From Hyalangium versicolor (lineage in GTDB: Bacteria; Myxococcota; Myxococcia; Myxococcales; Myxococcaceae): 64,000 bases of DNA. Positions 16,724 to 24,774 of the stretch are shown one piece after another. The DNA lies in NCBI RefSeq assembly GCF_020103695.1, contig NZ_JAHXBF010000026.1, forward strand, positions 1 through 64,000, in the 5' to 3' direction. The notes below the pieces were generated by a model. It ran no database searches. It was given only the letters and a program-made list of their open reading frames with translations, and was not told the DNA's origin. The position numbers and the translations under genes are program-made. Every line of letters starts with the position of its first letter. Position 1 is the stretch's first letter.

Positions 16724-18069
16724 GTCTTGGCCGGGATGATGAGCCCGGATATCACGAGCGGACGATGTTGGTGGATCTCCGGCAGATCCACTCCGAGAGG
16801 CCCTGGAAGCCGTTCCGTTTCCGGAACCTGCCGAAGGTCGAGCGCAACCAGACCGAGTTCATCGCCCGTCTCCACCGGCTGGCACCGCCTGCCAGAGCGG
16901 TCGAGCCGTTGTACGCGCGGCTCAAGGCGCTCTTCGACGCGGACGCCCGCCTGGCCCTGGTGGACATGCAGATCCGCCCCGTTGCGGAGCTGCGCAAACA
17001 CCTGGGCGATCCGTCCGTCCTGACGGTGCTCGCGCCGGGGGCGCTCAAGAGCCGCGTGGTGCTGGAGGTGGAGCTGGCGCTCGCGCACAACCTGGTGGAC
17101 ATGCTGCTGGGCGGCGCCGGCGAGACGGTGGGGCTGCGCCCGCTGACGGACATCGAAGAGGGCGTGATGAGCTTCGTGGTCCTCGAGGCGCTCAAGTCGC
17201 TGGCGCCCTCGCTGGAGCCCACCGTGCCGCGCCTGCGCTTTGAATCCCTGGCGCGGACCGTGGACGAGGTCTCCGCGAAGATCGGGGACGACGAGCTGCT
17301 GCTGGTCATCCAGTCCAACATCACCGTGGGGCCCTACTCGGGCATGGTGCGCCTGATCGTCCCGGCGTCGGTGATGAGCGCGGCCGACGAGAGCCGCGGC
17401 AACGCCGAGCGGCGGGTGAAGCTGCTGGCGGAGGCCAAGGCCAACCTGCGGCTGTTGTCCACGGTGCGCACCTGGCTGCGCGCGGAGATCGGCCAGGCGG
17501 AGATCGCCAGCTCGGATCTGGCCTACATCCGAGTGAAGGACGTGGTGCTGATGGACGCGCTCACGGCGCGGCCGGACCGGGGAGAGCCCGGCATGGCCAC
17601 GCTGCGCGTGGGCCTGGGCAGCTCCCGCGTGGAGTGCGAAGTCTTCGTCGAGGACGGCCAGTACAAGGCCCGCGTCAAGGACATCGTCATCGGCGAGCCG
17701 GCCTTCCAGCGCGTGCTGCCGCAGGGCGATGAGCCCGGCGCACAGGGGCAGGGCAGCTCGTCGGAAGAGGTTTTCACCAACCCGGAGAACGAAATACCTC
17801 CGGAGTCGGAAGGGGATAGCTTGGACGCGAACAAGCCCGAGGGGGGCGAGCTGCTGGCCGACATTCCGCTACAGCTCGCCGTGGAACTCGCCCGGGTGCC
17901 CGTCACCGCGGACGAAGTGGTGGCTCTGAAGGTCGGTCAGGTCATCGAGCTGCACCGCTCACCGGGGGAGCCCGTCGAGCTCTCTGTCAACGGCAAGGTG
18001 GTAGCTCGGGGCGAGCTGGTGGAGATTGAAGGTCAGCTCGGCGTCCGGGTGCTCTCTCTGGCTGGGTAG
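16720..18069 (+). CDS. sctQ: T3SS C-ring protein SctQ (FliM/FliN-type)
   Basis: 449 aa. It has an N-terminal FliM-like region, a first SpoA-like domain (about 285-330), an acidic linker (about 345-380) and a C-terminal SpoA/FliN domain (about 385-449, DIPLQLAVELARVPVTADE and VKVV-type strands ending GVRVLSLAG). SctQ forms the pods of the sorting platform, which select cargo. The longer N-terminal part makes it look like a FliM-FliN fusion. A possible internal start at 17821 would yield the second SpoA domain alone. Confidence 0.92.
   Translation: MSLGRDDEPGYHERTMLVDLRQIHSERPWKPFRFRNLPKVERNQTEFIARLHRLAPPARAVEPLYARLKALFDADARLALVDMQIRPVAELRKHLGDPSVLTVLAPGALKSRVVLEVELALAHNLVDMLLGGAGETVGLRPLTDIEEGVMSFVVLEALKSLAPSLEPTVPRLRFESLARTVDEVSAKIGDDELLLVIQSNITVGPYSGMVRLIVPASVMSAADESRGNAERRVKLLAEAKANLRLLSTVRTWLRAEIGQAEIASSDLAYIRVKDVVLMDALTARPDRGEPGMATLRVGLGSSRVECEVFVEDGQYKARVKDIVIGEPAFQRVLPQGDEPGAQGQGSSSEEVFTNPENEIPPESEGDSLDANKPEGGELLADIPLQLAVELARVPVTADEVVALKVGQVIELHRSPGEPVELSVNGKVVARGELVEIEGQLGVRVLSLAG
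17808..17823 (+). promoter_or_regulatory. Possible internal ribosome-binding site for a short SctQ form
   Basis: GGAAGGGGA (17808-17816) lies 4 nt before an in-frame TTG (17821-17823) in the linker ahead of the second SpoA domain. Translation from here would give an 82-aa product ending at 18069. That matches the short SctQ-C made by internal initiation in several known systems. No ATG is available nearby. Confidence 0.45.
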
Positions 18070-18120
18070 GCCTCCAGGCGGGCGGGCGGCCTCGGGGCAC
18101 CCCGGAAGCAGGGGGGAGCC

Positions 18121-18882
18121 ATGGCGGTCCCGCCGCCGGATGGACTAGCCTCCCTCCCAGTCATGGTGGTTTCCCTCCTTTCAGATGTGCGCTGGGCTCT
18201 CGTGGCCTGTGCCTGGCTCGTGCTCGCGCCGCCGCTCGCTCGGGCCGAGGCGCCTGCTCCGGCTCCGGCGGCCGCCGCCGTGCAGGCTCCGGCGCCTGTT
18301 CCCGCGCAGGCACCTGCTCCAGCCGCCGCCGTGCAGGCACCGGCGCCCGTTCCCGCGCAGGCACCGGCTCCGGCCGCCGCCGCGCCTTCTGCTGAGTCCC
18401 AGGCGAAGGCTCCTGCCCCCGCAGCGGTTCCGGCGGTGGCGACGACCCCGGGCAGCGCACTCCCGGATCCCTTCGCGGCCCAGGAGGCTCCCGAGGAGCC
18501 CGAGAGCATGGGCTGGGCGCTGGTGCGCACGGTGCTGCTGCTGCTCGCGGTGCTGGCCAGCATCTACCTGACGCTCAACGTGGGCCTGCGCCGGCTGATG
18601 GGCCTGCAGGGCGTGGGCGTGGGGCGCCAATCGCTGGTGTCCGTGGTGGAGCGGGTGCCGCTCGATCAGCGCCGGACGCTCTTCGTGCTGAAGGCCGCGG
18701 ACGAGTACCTCCTGGTCGGAGGAGGCGAGGGCGGCCTGCAACTGCTGTCCAAGCTCGACACCGAGGCCGTCGAGCGCATCCGCGCCGAGCAGCGCCAGCC
18801 CTCCGCCAACGTCATCCCCATGAGCCCCTTCCTCCAGAAGCTCCTCTCTCGCCGGACGGGCTCCACGCCCCCTCGGTCCTGA
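18121..18882 (+). CDS. FliO-like export-gate assembly protein
   Basis: 253 aa from the ATG at 18121, preceded by a purine-rich GGGGGGAG. An ATG at 18163 is the alternative. It has a signal-peptide-like N-terminus (to about residue 42), then an Ala/Pro/Gln-rich stretch (43-125) with two copies of a 17-residue repeat. One TM follows (about 138-160), then a cytoplasmic segment with RQSLVSVVERVPLDQRRTLF and a conserved-looking YLLVGGGEGGLQLL. The TM-plus-short-beta-domain plan and position directly before sctR match FliO, the flagellar factor that helps FliP assemble. Most injectisomes lack FliO. Confidence 0.78.
   Translation: MAVPPPDGLASLPVMVVSLLSDVRWALVACAWLVLAPPLARAEAPAPAPAAAAVQAPAPVPAQAPAPAAAVQAPAPVPAQAPAPAAAAPSAESQAKAPAPAAVPAVATTPGSALPDPFAAQEAPEEPESMGWALVRTVLLLLAVLASIYLTLNVGLRRLMGLQGVGVGRQSLVSVVERVPLDQRRTLFVLKAADEYLLVGGGEGGLQLLSKLDTEAVERIRAEQRQPSANVIPMSPFLQKLLSRRTGSTPPRS
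18280..18381 (+). repeat. Two tandem copies of a 51-nt repeat in the FliO-like gene
   Basis: Units are at 18280-18330 and 18331-18381. Both encode VQAPAPVPAQAPAPAAA. They differ only at synonymous sites. The repeat lengthens the periplasmic Ala/Pro linker. Confidence 0.8.
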
Positions 18883-18894
18883 AGATTGCCCCCC

Positions 18895-19728
18895 GTGAGA
18901 TCCTCGTCCCTCCGCCAGTCCCTGTCCCGCTTCACTCCGTGGCTCTACGCCGCCGCGGTCGCGCTCCAGCCGGCCGTTGCCCTCGCCGCACGCACCCCGA
19001 CCAAGGGTGGCAGTGGTGAGCCCATCCCCGGCAACGTCGCCGAGTCGGTGAACAGCGACTCGTTCGCCTCGCGCCCGCTGATCCTCATCCTGGCGCTGGC
19101 GGCGCTGTCGCTCGTCCCGTTCGTGCTGATGATGGTGACGAGCTTCGTGAAGATCTCGGTGGTGCTCTCCATCGTCCGTTCGGCGCTGGGCACCCAGCAG
19201 ATCCCACCCACCCAGGTCATCACCGGCCTGGCGGTGATCCTCACCGTGTACATCATGGCCCCCGTGGGGCAGAACATGTACAAGGCGGCCGAGGTGGACA
19301 TCTGGGCCAAGGGGCCCGCGCTGCTCTCCTCGGAGACGGTGGGCACCCTGCTCGAGGGAGCCAATCGCGCCAAGGAGCCGCTGCGCGCCTTCCTCGTGAA
19401 GAAGGTCAAGGACAAGGACCGGGCGCTCTTCTACCACCTGGCCAAGAAGATGCGCACCGAGGAGGACCGCAAGACGATTGGCGACCAGGACTTCATGGTC
19501 ATCGTCCCAGCCTTCGTGGTGTCCGAGCTGAAGGAGTCCTTCCAGATCGGCTTCCTGCTCTTCGTGCCCTTCATCGTCATCGACATGGTGGTAGCCAACA
19601 TCCTGTTGGCGCTCGGCATGCACATGCTGTCACCGACGACGATCTCCATGCCCTTCAAGCTGCTTCTCTTCGTGCTCGTGGATGGCTGGTACCTCATCGC
19701 CAAGGGCCTGGTCATCGGCTACCTGTAG
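18895..19728 (+). CDS. sctR: T3SS export-gate protein SctR with FliP-like signal peptide
   Basis: 277 aa from the GTG at 18895 (GAAGA at 18881-18885). A TTG at 18886 is possible but too close to that site. The protein has four membrane segments with family motifs SFVKISVVLSIVRSALGTQQ, TVYIMAPVG and IVPAFVVSELKESFQIGFLL. It also has an extra N-terminal stretch (about 1-60) containing a hydrophobic segment ending AVALAARTP, like the cleaved signal peptide of flagellar FliP. Typical SctR is about 215-220 aa and lacks this. The stretch between the second and third segments is also long. It forms the SctRST export gate. Confidence 0.93.
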   Translation: MRSSSLRQSLSRFTPWLYAAAVALQPAVALAARTPTKGGSGEPIPGNVAESVNSDSFASRPLILILALAALSLVPFVLMMVTSFVKISVVLSIVRSALGTQQIPPTQVITGLAVILTVYIMAPVGQNMYKAAEVDIWAKGPALLSSETVGTLLEGANRAKEPLRAFLVKKVKDKDRALFYHLAKKMRTEEDRKTIGDQDFMVIVPAFVVSELKESFQIGFLLFVPFIVIDMVVANILLALGMHMLSPTTISMPFKLLLFVLVDGWYLIAKGLVIGYL

Positions 19729-19738
19729 GACGCGCTCC

Positions 19739-20002
19739 ATGCATGAACTGACCGTCATCACCCAGCAGGCGCTCTTCCTGGTGCTCATCGCCTCGGCGCC
19801 ACCCGTCGTCATCAGCCTGATCGTGGGCTTCATCATCTCGGTCTTCCAGGCCACCACGCAGATCCAGGAGCAGACGCTGACGTTCGCTCCCAAGGTCGTC
19901 ATCGTCTTCGTCGTGCTGGCCCTCACAGGGCCGTGGATCGGCCATCAGTTGGTGCGCTTTACCTTCCACGTCTTCGACAGGTTTCCCGCGCTCATCAAAT
20001 GA
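19739..20002 (+). CDS. sctS: T3SS export-gate protein SctS
   Basis: 87 aa, full length for FliQ/YscS, with two TM helices (about 14-38 and 52-75) and the family segment FIISVFQATTQIQEQTLTFA. The start is the ATG at 19739 (MHELTVITQQALFLVL). The open frame upstream of it runs into sctR. The stop overlaps the sctT start (ATGA). Confidence 0.95.
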   Translation: MHELTVITQQALFLVLIASAPPVVISLIVGFIISVFQATTQIQEQTLTFAPKVVIVFVVLALTGPWIGHQLVRFTFHVFDRFPALIK

Positions 20003-20817
20003 ACTACCAGGATGCGCTCTCGGGGTTGGCCCAGCAGACCAACCTCTCGCTGGTCATCTTCACGGTGGGACTGCTCCTGTGCCGGATCATGCCGGTGCTG
20101 ACGTTCTCTCCGTTCCTCGGCGGCGAAGTCGTGCCCGTCGAGGTGAAGATGGGCGTGGGCGTCACCCTGTCGATCGTCCTCTTCCCGATGGTTTCCGATC
20201 GCATGGGCGCGCTGCCCGTCAGCGCGCTGCCGTACATCGCGCTGCTGCTCAAGGAGATCTTCATCGGCGTCTCGCTGGCCTTCGTCGTCAACATCATCTT
20301 CGACGCGGCGCGTGTGGCCGGCGGCCTGGCGGACACCATGGCGGGCAGCAACAACGCCCAGCTCTACGTGCCGCAGCTCGGCCAGCAGGTCTCCCTCTTC
20401 GCCAACCTCAAGGTGCAGTTGGCCGTGGTGCTCTTCCTCACCCTCAATGGGCACCACATCGTCATCGAGACACTCGCCGACAGCCTGGTCGCCATCCCGC
20501 TCGACAGCTTCCCGAAGTTCAGCGGGGGAGTGTGGCCCTTCTTCGATCTGATGACCCGCGTCTTCGCGGACATGCTGAGCATCGCGCTGGCGCTCTCGGC
20601 GCCTATCGTGTTGGCCACCTTCCTCACGGACCTGGGGCTGGGCGCCATCAACCGCGTGGCGCCTCAACTCCAGGTCTTCTTCATCTCCATGGCCATCAAG
20701 CCCCTGGTCTCCGTCGTCATCGCCTCCATGGCCATCCAGCTCATCATCGGGCGCTTCCAGAAGGAGTTCGTCTCCATGCTGGAGATCCTCAAGAACGCCT
20801 TGAAGCTCCTCACCTGA
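19999..20817 (+). CDS. sctT: T3SS export-gate protein SctT
   Basis: 272 aa, FliR/YscT family. It starts at the ATG overlapping the sctS stop. It has multiple TM helices, including RIMPVLTFSPFLGGEVVPVE near the N-terminus, MAGSNNAQLYVPQLGQQVSL in a loop, and ALSAPIVLATFLTDLGLGAI, all typical of the family. With SctR5 and SctS4 it makes the helical export pore. Confidence 0.95.
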   Translation: MNYQDALSGLAQQTNLSLVIFTVGLLLCRIMPVLTFSPFLGGEVVPVEVKMGVGVTLSIVLFPMVSDRMGALPVSALPYIALLLKEIFIGVSLAFVVNIIFDAARVAGGLADTMAGSNNAQLYVPQLGQQVSLFANLKVQLAVVLFLTLNGHHIVIETLADSLVAIPLDSFPKFSGGVWPFFDLMTRVFADMLSIALALSAPIVLATFLTDLGLGAINRVAPQLQVFFISMAIKPLVSVVIASMAIQLIIGRFQKEFVSMLEILKNALKLLT

Positions 20818-20830
20818 ACCGGCGTCCGTC

Positions 20831-21892
20831 ATGTCCGACGAGAAGACAGAAGAACCCACACAAAAGAAGCTCGATGACGCTCGCAAGAAGGGTCAGGTCT
20901 GGAAGAGCAAGGACCTGACGGGCGTCTTCGTGTTCCTCGTGGGGCTGGGCGCCTTCAAGTCCAACTGGGAGAACATCGAGACGGAGATCAAGGTCCTCTT
21001 CCGCTTCTCCTTCGAGCAGATGACCCACCCGGAAACGCTCGAGGTGGCCACCTTTCATATGATGCAGATGGCGGTGCGCGCGGTGATCACGCTGAGCGTG
21101 CCCGTCATCATGGCCGGCGCCGTGGTGGGCGCCCTGGCCGAGTTCCTCCAGGTGGGCTCGCTCTTCACCATGGACACCTTGATGCCGAAGCTGGAGAAGC
21201 TCAACCCGCTCTCCGGCATCAAGAACATCTTCTCCAAGAAGACCGTGGTGGAGATGATCAAGAACCTGGCGAAGATCAGCATCGCCGCCTACGTCGTCTT
21301 CGGCGTGGTGCGAGACGCCATGGGCATGGTGGTGCAGACGGCCCGCCAGGACGTGCCCGGCATCATGAACGTGATGGGCGAGCTGGTGTACCGCGTGGCG
21401 GCCCGCGTGGGGCTCGTCTTCCTGCTCTTCTCCATCTTCGACATCTGGTGGCAGCGAAAGTCCTACATGAAGGACATGATGATGTCGAAGGACGAGGTGA
21501 AGAAGGAATACAAGGAGAGCGAGGGCGATCCGCACCACAAGGCGCACCGCAAGCAGATGCACCAGGAGATCATGGAGGGCGCCCAGATGGAGTCCGTCAA
21601 GAGCGCCGACGTGATCGTCACCAACCCGGACCACGTGGCCGTGGCGCTCAAGTACGACCGGGAGAAGGACGCCGCCCCGAGGGTGCTGGCCAAGGGCCTG
21701 GATTTCAAGGCCGAGAAGATCAAGGAGATCGCCCGGGAAGCGGATGTGCCCCTGCTGCGCAACGTACCGCTGGCACACGCCCTGCTCCGGGTGGATGTGG
21801 GCCAGGACATCCCCGAGGATCTGTATGACGCGGTGGCTGAGGTCCTCAACTTCGTCTACGGCTTGAAACAAGGCGCCCCAGCGCAAGCATGA
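20831..21892 (+). CDS. sctU: T3SS export-apparatus switch protein SctU
   Basis: 353 aa, FlhB/YscU family: an amphipathic N-terminus (MSDEKTEEPTQKKLDDARKK), four TMs, a cytoplasmic linker helix and the C-terminal domain. The autocleavage motif, usually NPTH, reads NPDH here (within VIVTNPDHVAVALKYD). Asn-Pro and His are kept, so self-cleavage between Asn and Pro is expected. The protein switches export from early to late substrates together with SctP. Confidence 0.95.
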   Translation: MSDEKTEEPTQKKLDDARKKGQVWKSKDLTGVFVFLVGLGAFKSNWENIETEIKVLFRFSFEQMTHPETLEVATFHMMQMAVRAVITLSVPVIMAGAVVGALAEFLQVGSLFTMDTLMPKLEKLNPLSGIKNIFSKKTVVEMIKNLAKISIAAYVVFGVVRDAMGMVVQTARQDVPGIMNVMGELVYRVAARVGLVFLLFSIFDIWWQRKSYMKDMMMSKDEVKKEYKESEGDPHHKAHRKQMHQEIMEGAQMESVKSADVIVTNPDHVAVALKYDREKDAAPRVLAKGLDFKAEKIKEIAREADVPLLRNVPLAHALLRVDVGQDIPEDLYDAVAEVLNFVYGLKQGAPAQA

Positions 21893-21927
21893 CGGGCCCC
21901 ACACCGGCTATCATCCCCCCCTGAGCC

Positions 21928-22209
21928 ATGAACGACGAGACCGAGATCGCGATCGCGCTGAAGTACGACAAGGAGAAGGACGCCGCGCCTCGTATCGTGG
22001 CCAAGGGAATGCGCCTGAAGGCGGAGAAGATCCGGGAGATCGCCCGCCAGTACAACATCCCCATCATGAAGAACGTGCCGCTGGCCAACGCGCTCTACCG
22101 CATCGACGTGGGAAATGAGGTCCCCGAGGAGCTGTATGACGCGGTGGCCGAGGTGCTCAACTTCGTCTACGCCCTCCAACAGGAGCAGCAGGCGAGCGGC
22201 CAGCGTTGA
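21928..22209 (+). CDS. Free-standing SctU C-terminal-domain paralogue (FhlB-like)
   Basis: 93 aa, strongly similar over its whole length to the SctU C-terminal domain encoded just upstream (compare IALKYDKEKDAAPRIVAKG with VALKYDREKDAAPRVLAKG). There is no membrane part. It begins where the cleaved SctU fragment would begin, with MNDETEIAIALKYD in place of NPDHVAVALKYD, so the NP-x-H site is absent. Flagellar systems sometimes carry a similar stand-alone FlhB C-terminal protein (FhlB/FlhX) that can partly replace the cleaved domain. It may tune the substrate switch here. Confidence 0.88.
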   Translation: MNDETEIAIALKYDKEKDAAPRIVAKGMRLKAEKIREIARQYNIPIMKNVPLANALYRIDVGNEVPEELYDAVAEVLNFVYALQQEQQASGQR

Positions 22210-22252
22210 CAGGGACTGGACGGGAGAGCCCCTTCTGAGGTGAGGTTCCAGC

Positions 22253-22732
22253 ATGGCGAAGATCAACAACCAGCCCCCGAAGGCGCCCCTCTGGCCCTGG
22301 GGTGGTCCGCGCAGCGTTCGCGAGAAGCTCGTCGATCCGTCGCAGATCAACCGCAAGAAGCTCAAGAAGACGGGCAACCCGAAGAACCCCGCGCTGGCCT
22401 CGGCCGCGTTGCTGGACTTCATCGGGCCGGCGCACTCCTCGGAGGAGCTCCGCCTGCCCACCCCGCCCAACCCCCGCGAGAATGACGCGCCGCTCGAGGG
22501 CGCCTCGGACCGGCCCCACCTGGAGACGGTGGCAGAGCGCGCCGAGAACGAGCAGCGCCAGATGCTGGAGCGGGGCCTGGCGCGCATCAACGCCCCGCCG
22601 GACCGGATGGATCGTCTCAAGGCGCTGCTCCAGCGCGAGTCCCAGATGCTGACGCTGATGGGCCACCTGCACTCCGAGGTGGAGGAGATCCAGCGCCGCA
22701 TGCGCGAGGAAAAGAAGGACGAGGGCTACTAG
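22253..22732 (+). CDS. T3SS-locus protein of unknown function, Pro-rich with C-terminal helices
   Basis: 159 aa. The N-terminus is basic and Pro-rich (PPKAPLWPWGGPRSVREKL). The last 70 residues form charged helices with coiled-coil character (VAERAENEQRQMLERGLARI, EVEEIQRRMREEKKDEGY). No family is recognised. It lies between the SctU-domain paralogue and a SycD-like chaperone gene (4 nt to the next ATG), so it is probably a system component or chaperone client. Confidence 0.7.
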   Translation: MAKINNQPPKAPLWPWGGPRSVREKLVDPSQINRKKLKKTGNPKNPALASAALLDFIGPAHSSEELRLPTPPNPRENDAPLEGASDRPHLETVAERAENEQRQMLERGLARINAPPDRMDRLKALLQRESQMLTLMGHLHSEVEEIQRRMREEKKDEGY

Positions 22733-22736
22733 CGCC

Positions 22737-23213
22737 ATGGCCGCACCCAATCCCAACAGCTCCCAGGACGAGGCGAAGCTCGTTGCCGCGCTGCAGCGGT
22801 GGGCGGACGGCAAGGCCACGCTGCGCGAGGTGCGGGGCTACACGGACGAAGAGCTCTACGCCATCGCCAAGACGGCCTACTTCTTCTTCTACCAGGGGCG
22901 GGTGAACGAGGCGCGCACGCTCTTCCAGGGGCTCTACGCGGTGAACCCCACGGATGCCTACTTCGCCAAGGCCCTGGGGGTGGTGGAGCTCGCCGCCGGC
23001 AATGCCCAGGGTGCCCTGGCCGCCTATGACGTGGCCATCAAGCTGGCTCCCAATGACGTCCAGGCCCACGTAGGCCGGGCCGAGGTCAAGCTGGCCCTGG
23101 GGCAGAAGCCCCAGGCCATCGAGGATCTGCGCAAGGCCACGGGCATGGCGCCCGAGGATGATCCGGTGGCGCGCAAGGCCGCGGCGATGATCTCCGCCCT
23201 CTCCCGCAAGTAG
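22737..23213 (+). CDS. SycD/LcrH-type TPR chaperone
   Basis: 158 aa with three TPR-like repeats preceded by the typical leading helix (TDEELYAIAKTAYFFFYQGR, NEARTLFQGLYAVNPTDAYF, AKALGVVELAAGNAQGALAA). This order, with YxxA and LFQxL in the first repeat, is characteristic of class II T3SS chaperones that protect hydrophobic translocators or other secreted proteins. No translocator gene is evident nearby. The next gene (23323) or the needle genes are candidate clients. Confidence 0.85.
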   Translation: MAAPNPNSSQDEAKLVAALQRWADGKATLREVRGYTDEELYAIAKTAYFFFYQGRVNEARTLFQGLYAVNPTDAYFAKALGVVELAAGNAQGALAAYDVAIKLAPNDVQAHVGRAEVKLALGQKPQAIEDLRKATGMAPEDDPVARKAAAMISALSRK

Positions 23214-23322
23214 GGTGGGGACGGTGCAATTTTTGGGGCAGCGGATTCCGCTTCCCTGTAATTCTGGTAATGTCCTGAAAGAGTCCCTGGAACCCGCCCA
23301 CCCTAAGGAGGAAGTACCTTCC

Positions 23323-23940
23323 ATGGCCCCCAAAGATTCGAAGGCTCCGATGATTGCCGTTCCTACAGAGCCGCCCGAGATGATCGCCCGGCGGGGGAAG
23401 ATCCTCGCGGAGCTGGAGAAGCAGTTGAAGACGGCCTCGGGCAACATCAAGGCCTGCATGCTCAAGTCGACGCAGGTCCTCAAGGCCATGGAGCCGTCCA
23501 TGCCGCTGGACGAGCGGCTCTACCAGGACTTCGTCGAGGCCTTCGCGCGCCTGGCAAAGGACCCGGCGGCCCTTCCGCCCCCGGACATCTTCCTGACGCT
23601 CGTGGAGTACATGCAGGAGCGCATCTCGGTGCTCTCGCCGCAGTTCGCGCAGGTGGCGGCTGACAACGACATCAAGGTCCCGGCGCCCAAGGCGACGGAG
23701 GCGGCCGCGGCGGCTGCGGCGGCTCCTCCTCCTGCGCCTCCGCCTCCCGCGGCGGGTCCGCCGACCAAGGCCGCCAAGGATGGCTTCGAGTCGAGCAGTG
23801 CTCCCAAGAAGAAGATGTCCCTCGGCGGAGACGATGCTCCGCCTCCTCCCAGCTCCTCGTCCGAGGCCAAGAAGAAGGAGGAGCTCGAGTCCTTCAAGAC
23901 CTGGATGAAGAACCCGTCCCTGGGGAAGATGAAGGGCTGA
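23323..23940 (+). CDS. T3SS-locus protein of unknown function with Ala/Pro linker
   Basis: 205 aa from the ATG at 23323, fixed by AAGGAGG at 23305-23311. Residues about 18-110 are helical (EMIARRGKILAELEKQLKTA, RLYQDFVEAFARLAKDPAAL). Then comes an Ala/Pro-rich linker (about 120-150) and a Lys/Ser-rich tail ending FKTWMKNPSLGKMKG. No signal peptide or TM. It lies between a SycD-like chaperone and the first needle gene. It could be a secreted substrate, a tip-like protein or a cytosolic regulator. Confidence 0.7.
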   Translation: MAPKDSKAPMIAVPTEPPEMIARRGKILAELEKQLKTASGNIKACMLKSTQVLKAMEPSMPLDERLYQDFVEAFARLAKDPAALPPPDIFLTLVEYMQERISVLSPQFAQVAADNDIKVPAPKATEAAAAAAAAPPPAPPPPAAGPPTKAAKDGFESSSAPKKKMSLGGDDAPPPPSSSSEAKKKEELESFKTWMKNPSLGKMKG

Positions 23941-23976
23941 TCCGCTGGCACAAGGCCTTTTCGGATCAGAAAGCAG

Positions 23977-24003
23977 GAAACTCCGCGAGGGTCCCAACGA
24001 TAA
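23977..24003 (+). promoter_or_regulatory. Sigma-28-like promoter of needle gene copy 1
   Basis: GAAACTCC (23977-23984), 11-nt spacer, AACGATAA (23996-24003), with TC continuing the conserved GATAATC. About 50 bp upstream of the ATG. Confidence 0.7.
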
Positions 24004-24053
24004 TCAGTTTGTAACGGTACTTTTTCCGCACACGAACTTCGGAGGATTCAGTC

Positions 24054-24275
24054 ATGGCCAGCATCGCGAGCATTGCCAACCAGGTCAGCAGCAACATCAC
24101 CGGTCAGATGACCAGCGTCCAGAAGGACATGGTTGCCAAGGCGCCGGATGAGCAGAAGCCCTTCCTCGAGGCCCAGTTCAAGCTGGAGAACGAGGCGCAG
24201 ATCACCCAGCAGATCACCAACATGCTGAAGAAGCTGGACGAAATGTCGATGGCGGTCATCCGCAACCTGGCCTGA
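24054..24275 (+). CDS. sctF1: T3SS needle protein SctF, copy 1
   Basis: 73 aa, the same length as EscF and close to SsaG (71). It has two helices around a Pro-containing turn (AKAPDEQKPF). The C-terminal helix has the needle pattern: FLEAQFKLE aligns with LELQFAVQQ of EscF, followed by MLKKLDEM and an I-x-N end (VIRNLA). There is no signal peptide, as expected for a T3SS-exported subunit. The ribosome-binding site is GGAGG in TTCGGAGGATTCAGTC. The gene ends in tandem stops TGA-TAA and has its own promoter and terminator. At the 5' end its synonymous sites match copy 4 rather than copies 2 and 3. Confidence 0.9.
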   Translation: MASIASIANQVSSNITGQMTSVQKDMVAKAPDEQKPFLEAQFKLENEAQITQQITNMLKKLDEMSMAVIRNLA

Positions 24276-24300
24276 TAAAGGGCCGGAGTTCGAAGCACCT

Positions 24301-24355
24301 GAAGCCGGACTTGCCTGGGCGATGCAGCCCGAGCGCAAGCCCGGCTTCTGCTTTT
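24301..24355 (+). terminator. Terminator of needle gene copy 1
   Basis: 14-bp stem with one mismatch, GAAGCCGGACTTGC (24301-24314) against GCAAGCCCGGCTTC (24335-24348), followed by a T-run (24352-24355). The same element follows all four needle genes. Confidence 0.75.
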
Positions 24356-24450
24356 GCGGGCTTGCGGTCTCTGCCCGAGGCCCTTCCGTCCTCCGCGGGC
24401 GTGCTGCGGCTGATCCTCGCCGGAAAAGAAATCCCGGGAAAAAGGATCAG

Positions 24451-24477
24451 GAAACTCCGTACCGGGCGGGCCGATAA
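24451..24477 (+). promoter_or_regulatory. Sigma-28-like promoter of needle gene copy 2
   Basis: GAAACTCC (24451-24458), 11-nt spacer, GCCGATAA (24470-24477). The -10 octamer is a perfect match to the FliA consensus and the spacing equals the consensus (TAAAGTTT-N11-GCCGATAA). Confidence 0.75.
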
Positions 24478-24526
24478 TCAGTTTGTAACGGTACTTCTTC
24501 CGCACCCAAATTTCGGAGACACAGTC

Positions 24527-24748
24527 ATGGCGAGCATCGCGAGCATTGCGAACCAGGTCAGCAGCAACATCACCGGTCAGATGACCAGCGTCCAGAAGGA
24601 CATGGTCGCCAAGGCTCCGGACGAGCAGAAGCCCTTCCTCGAGGCCCAGTTCAAGCTGGAGAACGAGGCGCAGATCACCCAGCAGATCACCAACATGCTG
24701 AAGAAGCTGGACGAAATGTCGATGGCGGTCATCCGCAACCTGGCCTGA
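24527..24748 (+). CDS. sctF2: T3SS needle protein SctF, copy 2
   Basis: 73 aa, identical in protein sequence to copies 1 and 4. Synonymous differences cluster in the first 100 nt (for example GCG for GCC at codon 2, GTC for GTT, GCT for GCG), and from the KPFLEAQ codons to the stop all four copies are the same. The ribosome-binding site is GGAG in TTCGGAGACACAGTC. It has its own sigma-28-like promoter and terminator. Confidence 0.9.
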   Translation: MASIASIANQVSSNITGQMTSVQKDMVAKAPDEQKPFLEAQFKLENEAQITQQITNMLKKLDEMSMAVIRNLA

Positions 24749-24774
24749 TAAAGGCTGGAGTTCGAAGCACCTGG

